NCBI RefSeq assembly: GCF_900176515.1
Contig: NZ_FWXV01000008.1
Span: forward strand, 124,001-188,000
Origin: Kibdelosporangium aridum
GTDB taxonomy: Bacteria > Actinomycetota > Actinomycetes > Mycobacteriales > Pseudonocardiaceae
Length of the DNA stretch: 64,000 nucleotides
Direction of reading: 5' to 3'
The notes below the pieces were generated by a model. It did not search any database. It saw only the letters and a list, made by a program, of their open reading frames with translations, and was not told where the DNA came from. Below, piece after piece: positions 34,844 to 44,800 of the stretch. Both the position numbers and the translations under genes were made by a program. Positions within the stretch are counted from its first letter, which is position 1, and every line of letters starts with the position of its first letter.

Positions 34844-35395
34844 TCAGCGAGCTGTGCCGAGACGGATCGCCGAGACAAGGAAGAAAATGCCGCCGAGGGC
34901 GGCGTATCCGGCCAGGGTGACCAGCGATGCGTTCGGCTGGCCGGCTTGCAGGATGAAGGACGTTCCGGCGATCGCGGAGACGGCCCCGCTGATGATCATC
35001 GCCCATTGGCCGCCCAGCGTGCGGCGGCTGACGCCGACGACGAGTTGGGTGAGGCCGGACACGACTGCCCAGACTCCCCACACGCGCAGCACAGCCGGGA
35101 TGCCGGACGCGGCTGCGAAGGCGAGGCCGACGCCGGCGATCCCGCTGATCGCGATGTTCACGTACAGGCCCATGGCGGGTTTGGCGGCCTGGGATGAACG
35201 AACGTCGATGACAGCGGCGACCACGTCGAACAGGGGATACAGCACGAGCAGCGTGACGCTGACCGGCCCGAGCTTCGACGCGGTCGTGAACAGCAGGCCG
35301 GCCCAGACAAGGGCGAATCCGAAACGGACGAAGTACAAGCGTCGCAGAGCGGGCGTGCTGGAGCCAGTGGAAGCGGCGGCGGTACGGGTACTCAC
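34844..35395 (-). CDS. Integral membrane protein (DUF308-like)
   Basis: 183 residues from the GTG at 35395, which has a GAAGGAG site. About six membrane helices are visible (for example FALVWAGLLFTTA, VTLLVLYPLFDVVAAVI and WAMIISGAVSAIAG), with small loops, as in HdeD/DUF308 proteins. It is divergent from a TetR gene and lies under an inverted-repeat operator, so it is probably the repressor's target. The function is unknown. Confidence 0.8.
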   Translation of the reverse strand: MSTRTAAASTGSSTPALRRLYFVRFGFALVWAGLLFTTASKLGPVSVTLLVLYPLFDVVAAVIDVRSSQAAKPAMGLYVNIAISGIAGVGLAFAAASGIPAVLRVWGVWAVVSGLTQLVVGVSRRTLGGQWAMIISGAVSAIAGTSFILQAGQPNASLVTLAGYAALGGIFFLVSAIRLGTAR

Positions 35396-35443
35396 GAGAA
35401 CTCCTTCGATGATGGTGAGACCTGCGGTCGCCTCACGGTGAGG

Positions 35444-35458
35444 TAGAACGTTCGGTCT
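35444..35458. promoter_or_regulatory. TetR operator, left arm
   Basis: TAGAACGTTCGGTCT is the exact reverse complement of 35494-35508. Each copy holds the eight-base palindrome GAACGTTC. It lies in the promoter of the leftward membrane-protein gene. Confidence 0.65.
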
Positions 35459-35493
35459 CGTTCTCAGAGTGTCAGCTCCATGCGATGCCGTCA

Positions 35494-35508
35494 AGACCGA
35501 ACGTTCTA
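35494..35508. promoter_or_regulatory. TetR operator, right arm
   Basis: AGACCGAACGTTCTA, the inverted copy of 35444-35458. It overlaps the -35 region of the TetR gene, fitting autorepression. Confidence 0.65.
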
Positions 35509-35513
35509 TCTGA

Positions 35514-35519
35514 TAGAGT
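35514..35519 (+). promoter_or_regulatory. -10 element for leaderless TetR gene
   Basis: TAGAGT (TANNNT type) ends seven bases before the ATG at 35527, and no ribosome site is present. Confidence 0.5.
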
Positions 35520-35526
35520 CTCGACG

Positions 35527-36093
35527 ATGACGAACGTGTCCGAAGCGCGGTTGCGGCTGCTCGCAACGGCGACGCGGATCTTCTACACAGAGGGGATCCA
35601 CGCCGTCGGCATCGACCGGATCGTTGCCGAGGCGAAGGTGACCCGGGCCACGCTGTACCGGCACTTCGCCAGCAAGGACGACCTGATCGTCTGTTATCTG
35701 CAGGAAGCCGACCAGGCCATCCGGCTCCAGGTGGACGACATCGTCGCCCGGGAGTTGCCGGCTCTGGACACCCTCAGGGCCATTGCCACGTACATCGCGG
35801 AGGGCATCCGGACTCCCGGCTTCCGCGGATGTGCGTTCCTCAACGCCGCGGCGGAGTATCCCGATCCAACCCACCCCGTCCACAAAGCTGTCCTGGCTCA
35901 CAGGCAGTGGTTCTCGCGCACGATCACAGAACAGTTGGCCCGCGTGGGCAGTGCACCGGCTGAACCCGCCGCCCGCCAATTCGTGATGCTGCGAGACGGG
36001 GCGATGGCCACCGGTTGCCTGCACGACCCGGAGCCGATCTGCGAGACGTTCCTCCAAGGAGTCGAAGGTCTGCTGCAGCTTCGCGCCGCGTGA
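35527..36093 (+). CDS. TetR-family repressor
   Basis: 188 residues from the ATG at 35527. The N-terminal helix-turn-helix is typical (TRIFYTEGIHAVGIDRIVAEAKVTRATLYRHFASKDDL region, split here by family standard). The C-terminal ligand domain has RGCAFLNAAAEYPDP, a feature of the YxaF/TetR_C subgroup that senses small organic ligands. It is divergent from the membrane protein and has inverted operator copies between them. Confidence 0.9.
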   Translation: MTNVSEARLRLLATATRIFYTEGIHAVGIDRIVAEAKVTRATLYRHFASKDDLIVCYLQEADQAIRLQVDDIVARELPALDTLRAIATYIAEGIRTPGFRGCAFLNAAAEYPDPTHPVHKAVLAHRQWFSRTITEQLARVGSAPAEPAARQFVMLRDGAMATGCLHDPEPICETFLQGVEGLLQLRAA

Positions 36094-36109
36094 TTGGTGG
36101 ACTGCACTG

Positions 36110-37339
36110 TCAGCCAGCCTGCAACGCGACCGGGAGGCTCGCGTAAGCGGTGACCAGGTTGGTCGGTTTGCGGACCGGTGAACCGAGCAGGGTGATCCGT
36201 TCGACCCTGCTCAGCAATGACTCGAACACGAGCTTGATCTCCAGCCGTGCCAGCGACGCGCCGAGGCAGAAGTGTTTGCCCGCGGTGAAAGCGAGGTGTG
36301 GGTTGGGATCACGGTCGATCCGGAACGCGTCCGGCTCGGTGAAGACCTCCTCGTCGCGGTTGGCCGAAGCCACCCACGCGCACACCAGGTCACCCTCGCC
36401 AAGTTGCGTGCCTGCGAGTGTCTGCGGACGGGTCACCGTGCGCATGAGGTGCTGCACCGGCGAGGTGTGGCGCAGGATCTCCTCGACCGCCGAGTCGAGC
36501 AACTCGGGGCGCCGACGCAGCAGTTGCCACTGGTCCGGGTTCCGGCTGAACGCCACCAGACCGCCCGTGGTGGCGTTCTTCGTCGTCTCGTTGCCCGCGA
36601 TGGCCAGGTTCAGACAGTTCAGCAGCACTTCCTCGCGGGTCAGCCGGTCGCCGTCGATCTCAGCCGCCAGCAGCCGGCGCATCATCCCGTCCTCGGCCAA
36701 CTCGGCGTGATCCACCAGGCTGGCAAGGTGAACCATCAGCTGCCCGTTGGCCGTGGCGGTGGAGTTCCGGCGGACCGCGAGATCGCCCACCCTCGCGTCG
36801 TCCGCGCTCAAGGAGCCGCACACTGCGCGGCTTGCCCGGTCGGCGAGCTTGTCCCAATGCTGCTGTGGCAAGCCGAGCAGCAGCCCGGTGGCCGCGGACG
36901 GCACCCGTTCGCTGACCGCGTCCACAAAGTCGACCTCGCCGGCTCGCACGGCGTCGGCCACCCAGCTGTCCACCCGCCAGCGCAGGAGGACGTCCATGTT
37001 CTGTGCCACCGACCGGTTCAGCCCGCCGCTGACCAACTTCCGCAACCGTCGGTGGCGAGGCGGGTCAGTCAGTTCGATCATCTTTCCGGCCGCCGGATCA
37101 CGGACACCGAGCGCGGTGTCCAGCGTCATGCCGCCCTCGGAGCTGTAAGTCGTGGAGTCGCGGACCACCGTGTCGATGTCGCGGTAGCGGGCCACCGAGT
37201 AGAAGCCGGGTGCGTCCTCGCGTTCCTGGAACGGCAGCCCGTCGCGGCGGCGCAACGCCGCCCACGCCTGGTACGGCGGATCGGGGATGAACGTGCGCGG
37301 GTCGGTCAGATCCGGCAGAGCCGTCTGGACATCAAGCAT
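36110..37339 (-). CDS. Cytochrome P450
   Basis: 409 residues from the ATG at 37339, overlapping the NRPS-like gene by eight bases (ATGCTTGA), so translation is probably coupled. The oxygen-binding I-helix is AGNETTKN, the ExxR pair is EEILR and the heme loop is FTAGKHFCLGASLA with the thiolate Cys near residue 357. It is a bacterial soluble class I enzyme needing external ferredoxin. By context it should oxidise the product of the A-PCP-reductase enzyme, or its substrate while bound to the carrier protein. Confidence 0.93.
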   Translation of the reverse strand: MLDVQTALPDLTDPRTFIPDPPYQAWAALRRRDGLPFQEREDAPGFYSVARYRDIDTVVRDSTTYSSEGGMTLDTALGVRDPAAGKMIELTDPPRHRRLRKLVSGGLNRSVAQNMDVLLRWRVDSWVADAVRAGEVDFVDAVSERVPSAATGLLLGLPQQHWDKLADRASRAVCGSLSADDARVGDLAVRRNSTATANGQLMVHLASLVDHAELAEDGMMRRLLAAEIDGDRLTREEVLLNCLNLAIAGNETTKNATTGGLVAFSRNPDQWQLLRRRPELLDSAVEEILRHTSPVQHLMRTVTRPQTLAGTQLGEGDLVCAWVASANRDEEVFTEPDAFRIDRDPNPHLAFTAGKHFCLGASLARLEIKLVFESLLSRVERITLLGSPVRKPTNLVTAYASLPVALQAG

Positions 37340-40300
37340 GGTCGGCCCTTTCGAGCTCAGTGGCCGGTCGCACGATGAAGCCGGAGTCGTGGAAGTACCG
37401 GACGTAGCCGTCGAGCAACTCCCGGTCCACCGGCGGACAGACCAGCCCACTGCCTGCCTCGGCCGCGTCCAGCCTGCTGCGGTCCAGCCGCGGCGTGATC
37501 CGCGCGCAGGCCAGTTCCTGCAGCGTGATCTCGGGGGTGACCCGCTTGGTGTACAGCTGGGTGAGCGGCGTGAACGGATGCCCGGGACGATCGGCGAGAT
37601 ACGCGAGCATCTCCTCGATCCAGGCCGGGTAGTCGACCGTGTGGATCCGGTGGCCATGCGCGCGCAACCGGTCCACCAGGTCGCTGAGCAGCGCCTCACC
37701 CGGGTTGACCAGGTGGTATGTCTGACCGTTCGCGGGCTGGTCCAGTCCAAGGTGGACGATTGAGGCCGCCACGTAGTCGACCGGGACGAGGTTCAGCGCG
37801 AGGTCGAGGTCCGGCGCCAGCTCGAGTTCGGTGATGATCCGGAACAGCTCGCACAGCGCCGCCCCGCTGTTCCACACGAACCCCGTTGTGTCACCGGAGA
37901 TCTCGTACGGCCGGTGGATCGCCGTGGGCAGGCCTGCTCTGGCTGCGCCACGCACCACTTCCTCGGCGACCCACTTGCTTTCCGGGTATCCCATGCCGAG
38001 CAGTTCGACGTTGTCCAGCGGAGTGTCCTCGGTGACCTCTCGCAGGCCCGCCGCGCCCATGCCGTGCACCACAGCCAAAGTGGAGACATGGTGCACCGGG
38101 ATGGCCCGGCGTGCAGCGAGACGCAGGATCTCCTGCGTGCCGAACACGTTGGCCACGCGCAACTTCTCGTACGGGTAAAGGAAGTTGACCTCAGCGCCGC
38201 AGTGGTGGATGACATCAGCCTGCGCTGCCTGCAGCTCCCAGTCCGCGTCGGCAAGACCGAGCCGCGGCTTGGCGAGGTCACCCAATACGGGACGCACCCG
38301 CTCCTGCGGCAACGGCCGATCGATCCCGTAGCGGCGCTGTGCTTCGGTCAGGCGGCTGTACGCGTGCGCGATGTCCCGTGCCCGGACGAGAGTGTGGATC
38401 TGGGCGTCGGTCTGGTCCAGCAGCTCACGAAGCAGGTACGCGCCAAGGAAACCAGTGGCACCGGTCAGGAACACATGCCGAGGGGCACGCCAATCCGGCT
38501 CCGGTCCGGCGTGTGTGACCTGGGGGACCTCCCAGGCGACGTCGGGCCGCCAGCGGTCGGCCGTAGCAGCGTGCGCGTCATCGGCGGCACCGGTGCGCCA
38601 CAGGTTCTCGACCGTCGACGTGAACGCTCGGATGGTCGGCTCGTTCAAAAGATTGGTGATCAGCAGGTAGTTGTGTTCGTCGTCGAGTCCCAGCTGTTCC
38701 TGGACCTGGGCGACGAGTTGGACTGCCAGCAGCGAGTTGCCGCCGCCCGCGAAGAAGTCGTCGTCCGGCTGGGCATGGCCGGAAGGCAGGATCGAGGCCC
38801 AGATCGCGGCCACCGTTTCGGCCACTGACCCAGGAGAACCGAGCGCTTCAGCCGGTGACGCGTCCGGCGACGCCGGTAGTGCGGCGTGGTCCAGCTTGCC
38901 GCTCGCCGTCAGTGGCAGCCGGTCGAGCACCGTCACGGTGGCCGGAACCATGTACTCGGGCAGTCGCGCGCGTAGAAAGCCCAGCAGGTCCTGGGCATCG
39001 GGCGTCGCTCCTGCGGTCGCCACGTACGCCGCCAGCACACGGGCACCGCCTTCACCACGAACCGCGACCGCGGCATCCCCGACGTTCGGATGTGAGGTCA
39101 GGACGGCACGGATCTCACCCGGCTCGATCCGGAAGCCGCGGATCTTCACTTGATCGTCCCGGCGGCCGACGAACTCCAGCACGCCATCGGTGCGTCGCCG
39201 GACGACGTCACCGGTGCGGTAAACCGGCACAGGCTCGCCGGATCGGCCAACCGGGAGACGGACGAAGCGCTCGGCGCTTTCCCCGGGAGCGTTGAGGTAG
39301 CCGGTCGCGATGCCGTCGCCGCCGACGCACAGCTCGCCGTCTTCGCCGTCCATGGCCAGAGTGTCATCGGGTCGAACGACGTAACAGGTGGTGTCGGCGA
39401 TCGGAATCCCGATCGGCACCCCGGCCCAATCCGGTGACACAGAAGTGAAAACGTGCGCGGTCGCGACGCACGCGGCCTCAGTCGGACCGTAGGCGTTGAC
39501 GAGATGTGCCGGACGGCCGTGTTCGAGCACTCTGCGCGCCGCCTCGGTCTGCAACGCCTCGCCGCCGGTGACCGCGTACCGCAGCCCGGCGAACAGCTCA
39601 GGCCGCTCGGCGGCCATGTGGTGGAAGATGCTGGTGGTCAAGAACAGAACGCTGATCCGTTCCCGTTGCAGCAACGCGTGCAGGGCGGGCGGGGACAGCA
39701 ACACGTCCGAGGCGACCGGCACCAGGCAGGCCCCGTTGAGCAGTGTCGGCCAGATCTCGAAAACCGAGGCGTCGAACGACAGCGAACAACCATGCAGCAC
39801 GCGGTCGGTGGGCTCGATGTCGAGGAAGCCGTTGCCGATCGAAAGCCTTGCCACGCCGCGCTGCGGGATCGCGACGGCCTTCGGCCTGCCGGACGTGCCG
39901 GATGTGAACATCACGTACGCGGGGGCAGCATCGGCTTGCGGCGCTGGGCTGTCCATGCCGTATCTGCCAAGGTCGAGTATGTCGGCGAACTCCAACATCC
40001 GGCCGTCCACAGCCTTCGCGCCCGGCAGCCGGATCACCGCCACCGCGCCGCTGTCGGCCACCATGTTGTGCAACCGTTCGGCGGGCAGCGAGGGATCCAG
40101 AGGCACGTATCCGAGCCCCGCGCACACCGCACCCACCATCGCGACACACGCGTCTCGGCCACGATCGCCTGCCACACCGACCATCGCGCCTGCGGGCAGC
40201 CGCAGCCGCCGCAACCCACGGGCGAACCGTTCGACGAGCGATCCTAGTTCGGCATAGCTGACCTGCCCGTCCGCTCCGGCGATCGCTGGACGGTCCGGGT

Positions 40301-40385
40301 GGCGCCGGACCTGGGCCATGAACAATTCGCCCAACGACCGGCCGGATAAACCGCCGTCCTGTTCGCCTGTCTCATCCGTCCTCAT
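37332..40385 (-). CDS. NRPS-like enzyme: adenylation-PCP-thioester reductase
   Basis: 1017 residues from the ATG at 40385, preceded by GGAGGGGG. Domains in order: adenylation (about 15-500; FTSGTSGRPKAV, NAYGPTEA, TGD and the TASGKLD lysine), PCP (Ser in GGGNSLL near 548) and a thioester-reductase domain (about 635-1017; TGATGFLGAY NAD site, catalytic YPESK near 800). No condensation domain is present. The A4 segment SFDASVFEIW keeps the Asp that binds an alpha-amino group. Such enzymes activate one amino acid and release it as an aldehyde or alcohol by NAD(P)H reduction. Reading the specificity positions by eye against GrsA gives DAFFVGACVK, suggesting a hydrophobic amino acid; that is inference. 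Paired with the P450. Confidence 0.92.
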   Translation of the reverse strand: MRTDETGEQDGGLSGRSLGELFMAQVRRHPDRPAIAGADGQVSYAELGSLVERFARGLRRLRLPAGAMVGVAGDRGRDACVAMVGAVCAGLGYVPLDPSLPAERLHNMVADSGAVAVIRLPGAKAVDGRMLEFADILDLGRYGMDSPAPQADAAPAYVMFTSGTSGRPKAVAIPQRGVARLSIGNGFLDIEPTDRVLHGCSLSFDASVFEIWPTLLNGACLVPVASDVLLSPPALHALLQRERISVLFLTTSIFHHMAAERPELFAGLRYAVTGGEALQTEAARRVLEHGRPAHLVNAYGPTEAACVATAHVFTSVSPDWAGVPIGIPIADTTCYVVRPDDTLAMDGEDGELCVGGDGIATGYLNAPGESAERFVRLPVGRSGEPVPVYRTGDVVRRRTDGVLEFVGRRDDQVKIRGFRIEPGEIRAVLTSHPNVGDAAVAVRGEGGARVLAAYVATAGATPDAQDLLGFLRARLPEYMVPATVTVLDRLPLTASGKLDHAALPASPDASPAEALGSPGSVAETVAAIWASILPSGHAQPDDDFFAGGGNSLLAVQLVAQVQEQLGLDDEHNYLLITNLLNEPTIRAFTSTVENLWRTGAADDAHAATADRWRPDVAWEVPQVTHAGPEPDWRAPRHVFLTGATGFLGAYLLRELLDQTDAQIHTLVRARDIAHAYSRLTEAQRRYGIDRPLPQERVRPVLGDLAKPRLGLADADWELQAAQADVIHHCGAEVNFLYPYEKLRVANVFGTQEILRLAARRAIPVHHVSTLAVVHGMGAAGLREVTEDTPLDNVELLGMGYPESKWVAEEVVRGAARAGLPTAIHRPYEISGDTTGFVWNSGAALCELFRIITELELAPDLDLALNLVPVDYVAASIVHLGLDQPANGQTYHLVNPGEALLSDLVDRLRAHGHRIHTVDYPAWIEEMLAYLADRPGHPFTPLTQLYTKRVTPEITLQELACARITPRLDRSRLDAAEAGSGLVCPPVDRELLDGYVRYFHDSGFIVRPATELERADHA

Positions 40386-40462
40386 TGGACCCCCTCCGCT
40401 TGTGCCTTGCCGCGGAACCGCCGCCGTGCGTTTCCGGCGGCGCTCCGGGCAAGGTTTGAGTC

Positions 40463-40488
40463 GGCAAAACGGCGTAATCAGTTTTGCC
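40463..40488. promoter_or_regulatory. Inverted repeat before the NRPS-P450 operon
   Basis: GGCAAAAC (40463-40470) and GTTTTGCC (40481-40488) are perfect inverted copies ten bases apart, in an AT-richer stretch 78 bp upstream of the NRPS-like start. This looks like an operator; no adjacent regulator is evident. Confidence 0.5.
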
Positions 40489-40650
40489 ATACAGTGATTT
40501 TGTTCGAATGGTTTATGGACACCCCATGTCCGCGGACCAACGCTAAATGCGGTAACCGGCGATGTCAACGTCCTGAAACTGCAATGGCATGCTGCCCGCA
40601 AGGGCAATTGAAGTGCAATTGGACTGAGTGGTGTGCCCCGCTTCGATCGG

Positions 40651-41697
40651 TCAATGGATCCTCAGCTTCGCTGCTTTACCGCTTTCTCCGACAGCCCAGC
40701 ATGGGCCGTTGCGTGCGCAGTTCACCGCGAACAGAGAAGTGTGGTCGATGAGACGCCACGTGCGGCCACCGTCCGTGCTGATGTCGCTACCGGTCCGGCC
40801 GACAGCGACGACAGTTTCGCGCCGATCAGGGATCCACGCGACGCCGATGCGCACACCTGCCGGTGGTTTCGCGGGCGTCCACGACTTGCCGCCGTTCGCC
40901 GTCACATTCACGGCGCCCACATCGCCATTCGTTGCCACGGTGCCACCGGATGCGATGCCTGTGCGGCGATCGCGGAAAGCCAATGTGCTGACGCCCTCAT
41001 GGGTATCGCCGCCAGGTAACTGCGTAATGGAAGCAGTCCAGGTCCGGCCGCTGTCGGCCGAATGCAACACCCGTCCGTTGCCGGCCGGGTCCCACGTGCC
41101 GAACCAGACATCGTGACGGCCGAACGTGGTCAGGCAGGTGCCAGTTGCGCGCGCCGCCTCGCCAGGCATCGCAATGGGTTGCGACTCGACTGGAGCCGGC
41201 AGCCAGGTTCGGCCGCCGTCGTCGGTGGCCACGACAGGGAATCTGCCGTCGACCGAATCGGCTACCGCAAGGCCGCGTCTGTCGTCGAAGAAAGCCATGC
41301 AATCAAAGAAAAGAGGCGTGCTGAACACCACACGCCAGGTTGTTCCGCCATCCGCGGTCCGGTAGATCTGGGACAATCCGTCCCTGCTCGACAACGCGAC
41401 CGCATGATCGCGATCAAATGCCTCGACGTCCCGGTAAGGCTGCGTGACATCGCCGAACGGGGTCACATCGCGCCAAGTCCGGCCACCGTCGAAGGTACGC
41501 ACGACACTGCCGTCGTCGACAGCTCCGAGAAGGCCGCCGCCAGCCGCCCAGACAATCTTTTCCGAGACGACATCGACCGTGCTCAACCTGTTCTCGGTGG
41601 CGGTCTGCACCACCCGCCACGACGTCGATCCCGCCATGGCGGGAGCGCCGCTGATCATCACAGCGATGCTGACAATCGCCAATCCACATTTGCGCAA
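40651..41697 (-). CDS. Secreted Asp-box (BNR/Ycf48-like) beta-propeller
   Basis: 348 residues from the TTG at 41697, chosen because GGGGGAA lies seven bases upstream and the protein then begins with a normal signal peptide (RKCGLAIVSIAVMISGAPAMAG). An ATG at 41736 is in frame but would place that ribosome site inside the gene. Six Asp-box turns are visible (FDGGRTW, ADGGTTW, DDGGRTW, ADSGRTW, ANGGKSW, TDGGRTW), spaced as blades of a six- or seven-bladed propeller. Such exported propellers can bind glycans or proteins. No sialidase catalytic residues are evident, so no enzyme role is claimed. Confidence 0.8.
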   Translation of the reverse strand: MRKCGLAIVSIAVMISGAPAMAGSTSWRVVQTATENRLSTVDVVSEKIVWAAGGGLLGAVDDGSVVRTFDGGRTWRDVTPFGDVTQPYRDVEAFDRDHAVALSSRDGLSQIYRTADGGTTWRVVFSTPLFFDCMAFFDDRRGLAVADSVDGRFPVVATDDGGRTWLPAPVESQPIAMPGEAARATGTCLTTFGRHDVWFGTWDPAGNGRVLHSADSGRTWTASITQLPGGDTHEGVSTLAFRDRRTGIASGGTVATNGDVGAVNVTANGGKSWTPAKPPAGVRIGVAWIPDRRETVVAVGRTGSDISTDGGRTWRLIDHTSLFAVNCARNGPCWAVGESGKAAKLRIH

Positions 41698-41863
41698 GTC
41701 CGTTCCCCCTAGGTACGCGGGTCTCCGTGCTTGCACATGTCGTGATCATTTTCAGGCCCGTTAGCCAACGCTTCGAACACCAGCCCAAATGGGCAAGGTT
41801 ATTGCAAAGCCAACCGGTTAGTCCATTGTGGACCATGGTTGTCCAGCGGGCGACGGCCGGATC

Positions 41864-44800
41864 TCACCACGTCACACCGACGGTGAACTCGGCGTCCACG
41901 GGTTCGTGGGTCGCGGTGGACCAGCATTTCACGACAACGAACATGTCCGCGTCGAACATGTCCGCGTCGAGCATGCCCCAGCCTTGGACGTGACAGTAGG
42001 CGTCCGACGGACCGATCGCCGACGCGACGACTTGACCACCGTTCGTACCGATACCAGGTAGCCGGACCTCGTACTGGCCACGTTCGAGCCATCGTGGTTT
42101 CCGGACGCTGGCAGTGGATTGGTGGCCATAACGCCGATCCGTACGGCCGAGGAAACTGGTGTTCCAGGAAAAGCTCAGGGAGAACGCGGAATCAGCGAAT
42201 TCGCCACGCGTGTTGCGGCATGCCACGTGCTGGATGCCGGATGTGGACGGCAGCGCGGACAGCTTGCAGTGCGCGATGTTTGCCACCGCGGTGACCTGGT
42301 AGAACTGCTCCTCTGGCGCTATGCCTGCCGATCCGGGCACGTACACGTCGTAGCGGCCCTCTGCTTGCCGGGCGATCCAGGCCTCGCCACCCGTGGAGTC
42401 ATATCGGTCTGTGCTTTGCGGTTCGTAGCGTTCGGTCACCACCGGGTCGTTGGCCAGCAAGTACGAGAATCGGCCGTTGCCGTCGGACTTGTCGGCGAAG
42501 TTCACGACAAACCTGGCGTCGCGCGGGTTTCCATCAGCGTCCGAGCAATGCACTTCGATCACTTGGACCGCCAACTGTGGAGCCCAATTGCCGATGACGC
42601 AGAACGTCGATGTGCCGCCGTAGGCTGTCACATGCGCCACTCCGCCGGAGGTGGTGATTCCGTCGAACATGACCACGTATTCTCCGACGTTCGGGTGCAA
42701 GACCGTGATAGGCCTTTGCGCGGAGTTGTGAAGGTACGGGTTGTGCCTGTCGGTGGGCCGGTATGCGGGTGACGACGGTGAATTCGCCCGGAGAAACCCG
42801 TTGCTGGGTCCGGCCGACTCGTCGGCGGTCACGGACAGGACATCACTGGGGTTCAGATAGAGAACGCCAAGCAACCCGCTGACGAGCACCACACCGACGG
42901 ATGTCCGCGCCCACGCCGGAAGCTTGACTTGGCGATGACCACGCACCCGACTGGGCGCAGTCCGTCGCTGGGATGCGTGCGCCACCAGCCGATCGTGCAG
43001 CCGCGCGTGCCGGAACTGGTACATCCCGCCGACCTGGCGCAGCACGCCGAGTTGATGCGCGTCAGCGAGAAACCCCATGAACCGCCAGGGAATCCGGCGA
43101 CGCGCCGCCAGCCAGACCCGGCTGATCACGAAGATCCCCCACGTGCTCGTCATCGTGATCACCGCGGCCAGCAGAAGTCCGAAAAGGACTGCCAGCGCGG
43201 CGACCGCGATGGCGATGATCACGGGCTTGCGCATCGGTGCGACGGTCTCCGGGCCGAGCACTTCGCTGAGCATGTCCAGCGCCATCAAGCAGACCAGCAG
43301 CCCGATCACCGCTCCGCCGGTGAGCCCCATGAGCAGTCCCGAGACCAGAGTGGCGCTCCGGTCGTGTTTCAGAGTGGCCTTCGGCGTGGTCACCTTCGAC
43401 ACGTCGGCCGGGACGTTCAACCAGACGGTCATCCCACTGGCGAGTCCGATGATCAATCCACTCACCAGCGCCGCGGACATGTTGCTGCCGGCCGCGAACG
43501 TGGGTGCCAGTACGAAGGTCCAGCCGTAGCCCATGCCGGCCCCGATCACGAAACCGAAGGCGAACCGTCGAGCGAACGACTTCACAGTGCCGCGGAAATG
43601 GATACGCACCTGTGCGGGCTCGGCCGACAGAGCCAGACCCGCAGCCAGCCCGGTGACCAGCGGGAAGGGAAACCCGAGGGGCAGTGCGATGGCGAAGCCG
43701 AGAGTGAACCGGCGGAGAAACATCTTGGCCGCGCCCCGGAAACCCGCTTCCGTGCGAGCAGGTCCAGACGGCTGGGCCAGCCCTACGGCGAGGCCGACGG
43801 CGAGTGCCGTGACCACGCTGTACTTCACCGGGTCGATCAAGGGGTCAAGCAGGTCCTTGGTGAACGTCAGCGTCAGCAGGGTGAGCAATCCGCTGATCAC
43901 TGCGAACAGCACCGCGTACACCAGTCGGGAGACCGCTTGGTGCAGACGCCACCAGGCCAGGTCGTAGGTGCCGAGGCGATGCAGGTGCTGGGCGAGGAAC
44001 CCCAGCCAGCGCTCGGCGTCGGCGATCGCCCACCGGTGTTTCACGGCTGTGGTCGTGTCTGGTGCGTAGACAGTCGGGATCAGCCGATCGACCAGACGTC
44101 CTTCGACGTCCTCGCGGGTGGGTAACGACCGTTGTCCACTGGGGTCGGTCGCGACGAGCTCGATCGGCTCCGCTGGCGTCTCGCTGTACGCGGTTCGTGC
44201 GAGCCACGCCATCAACGGAGTGGACAAAGCCTGTGCCACCGGGCCATCCGGATGGCCGGTGATGTTCTGCAGAACCGGATCCCACTTTGCGACGCGTGCC
44301 TGTGGCGTGGTGACCCGTAAGTAGTCAGCCAGGTGGTGCGGATCAAGTGGACACAGTTCGACGACGGCGGCCGCGGTGAGGACGTCGCCGGTCGGTGCTG
44401 TCACTACTTCTTCGTATTCCTGGGCACGGCAGGTGAGCACCAGCGGATCACCACGGGACAGTTCGCGATTGAGCTTGACCAGGGCGGTGAGCCGAGACGG
44501 CTGAGGTATTTCGTCAAGGCCGTCGAGAACCGGCAAGATCTGCCCGGCGGCAACCAGCTCCTGTGCGAGCGTGTCGCCCGAAGGCGCCTTGACAGCCAGG
44601 TGGCGGTAGTTCTCGCTCAGCCAGCCCGCCATCCACTCTCGCAGTCCCACGTCCACGGGATCCCATGAGGACACTGGGATGCGGACGGGTACCGGATGCT
44701 GCGGCTTGCGCCGATCGAGCAGCCCGAGGACCAGGCACAGACTGAGGATGGTCTTGCCCGATCCGGGCTCACCGAGCACGACCAGGCGTTGCGACGGCAC

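Noticed and set aside
36110..40385. A-PCP-reductase and P450 as part of the ansamycin cluster
   Set aside because: About 20 kb of unrelated chromosome, including sugar transport and regulators, separates them from the last AHBA gene.
42929..44125. 398-residue open frame opposite the NACHT gene
   Set aside because: Low-complexity composition with no domain, and the opposite strand has a complete NACHT and membrane helices.
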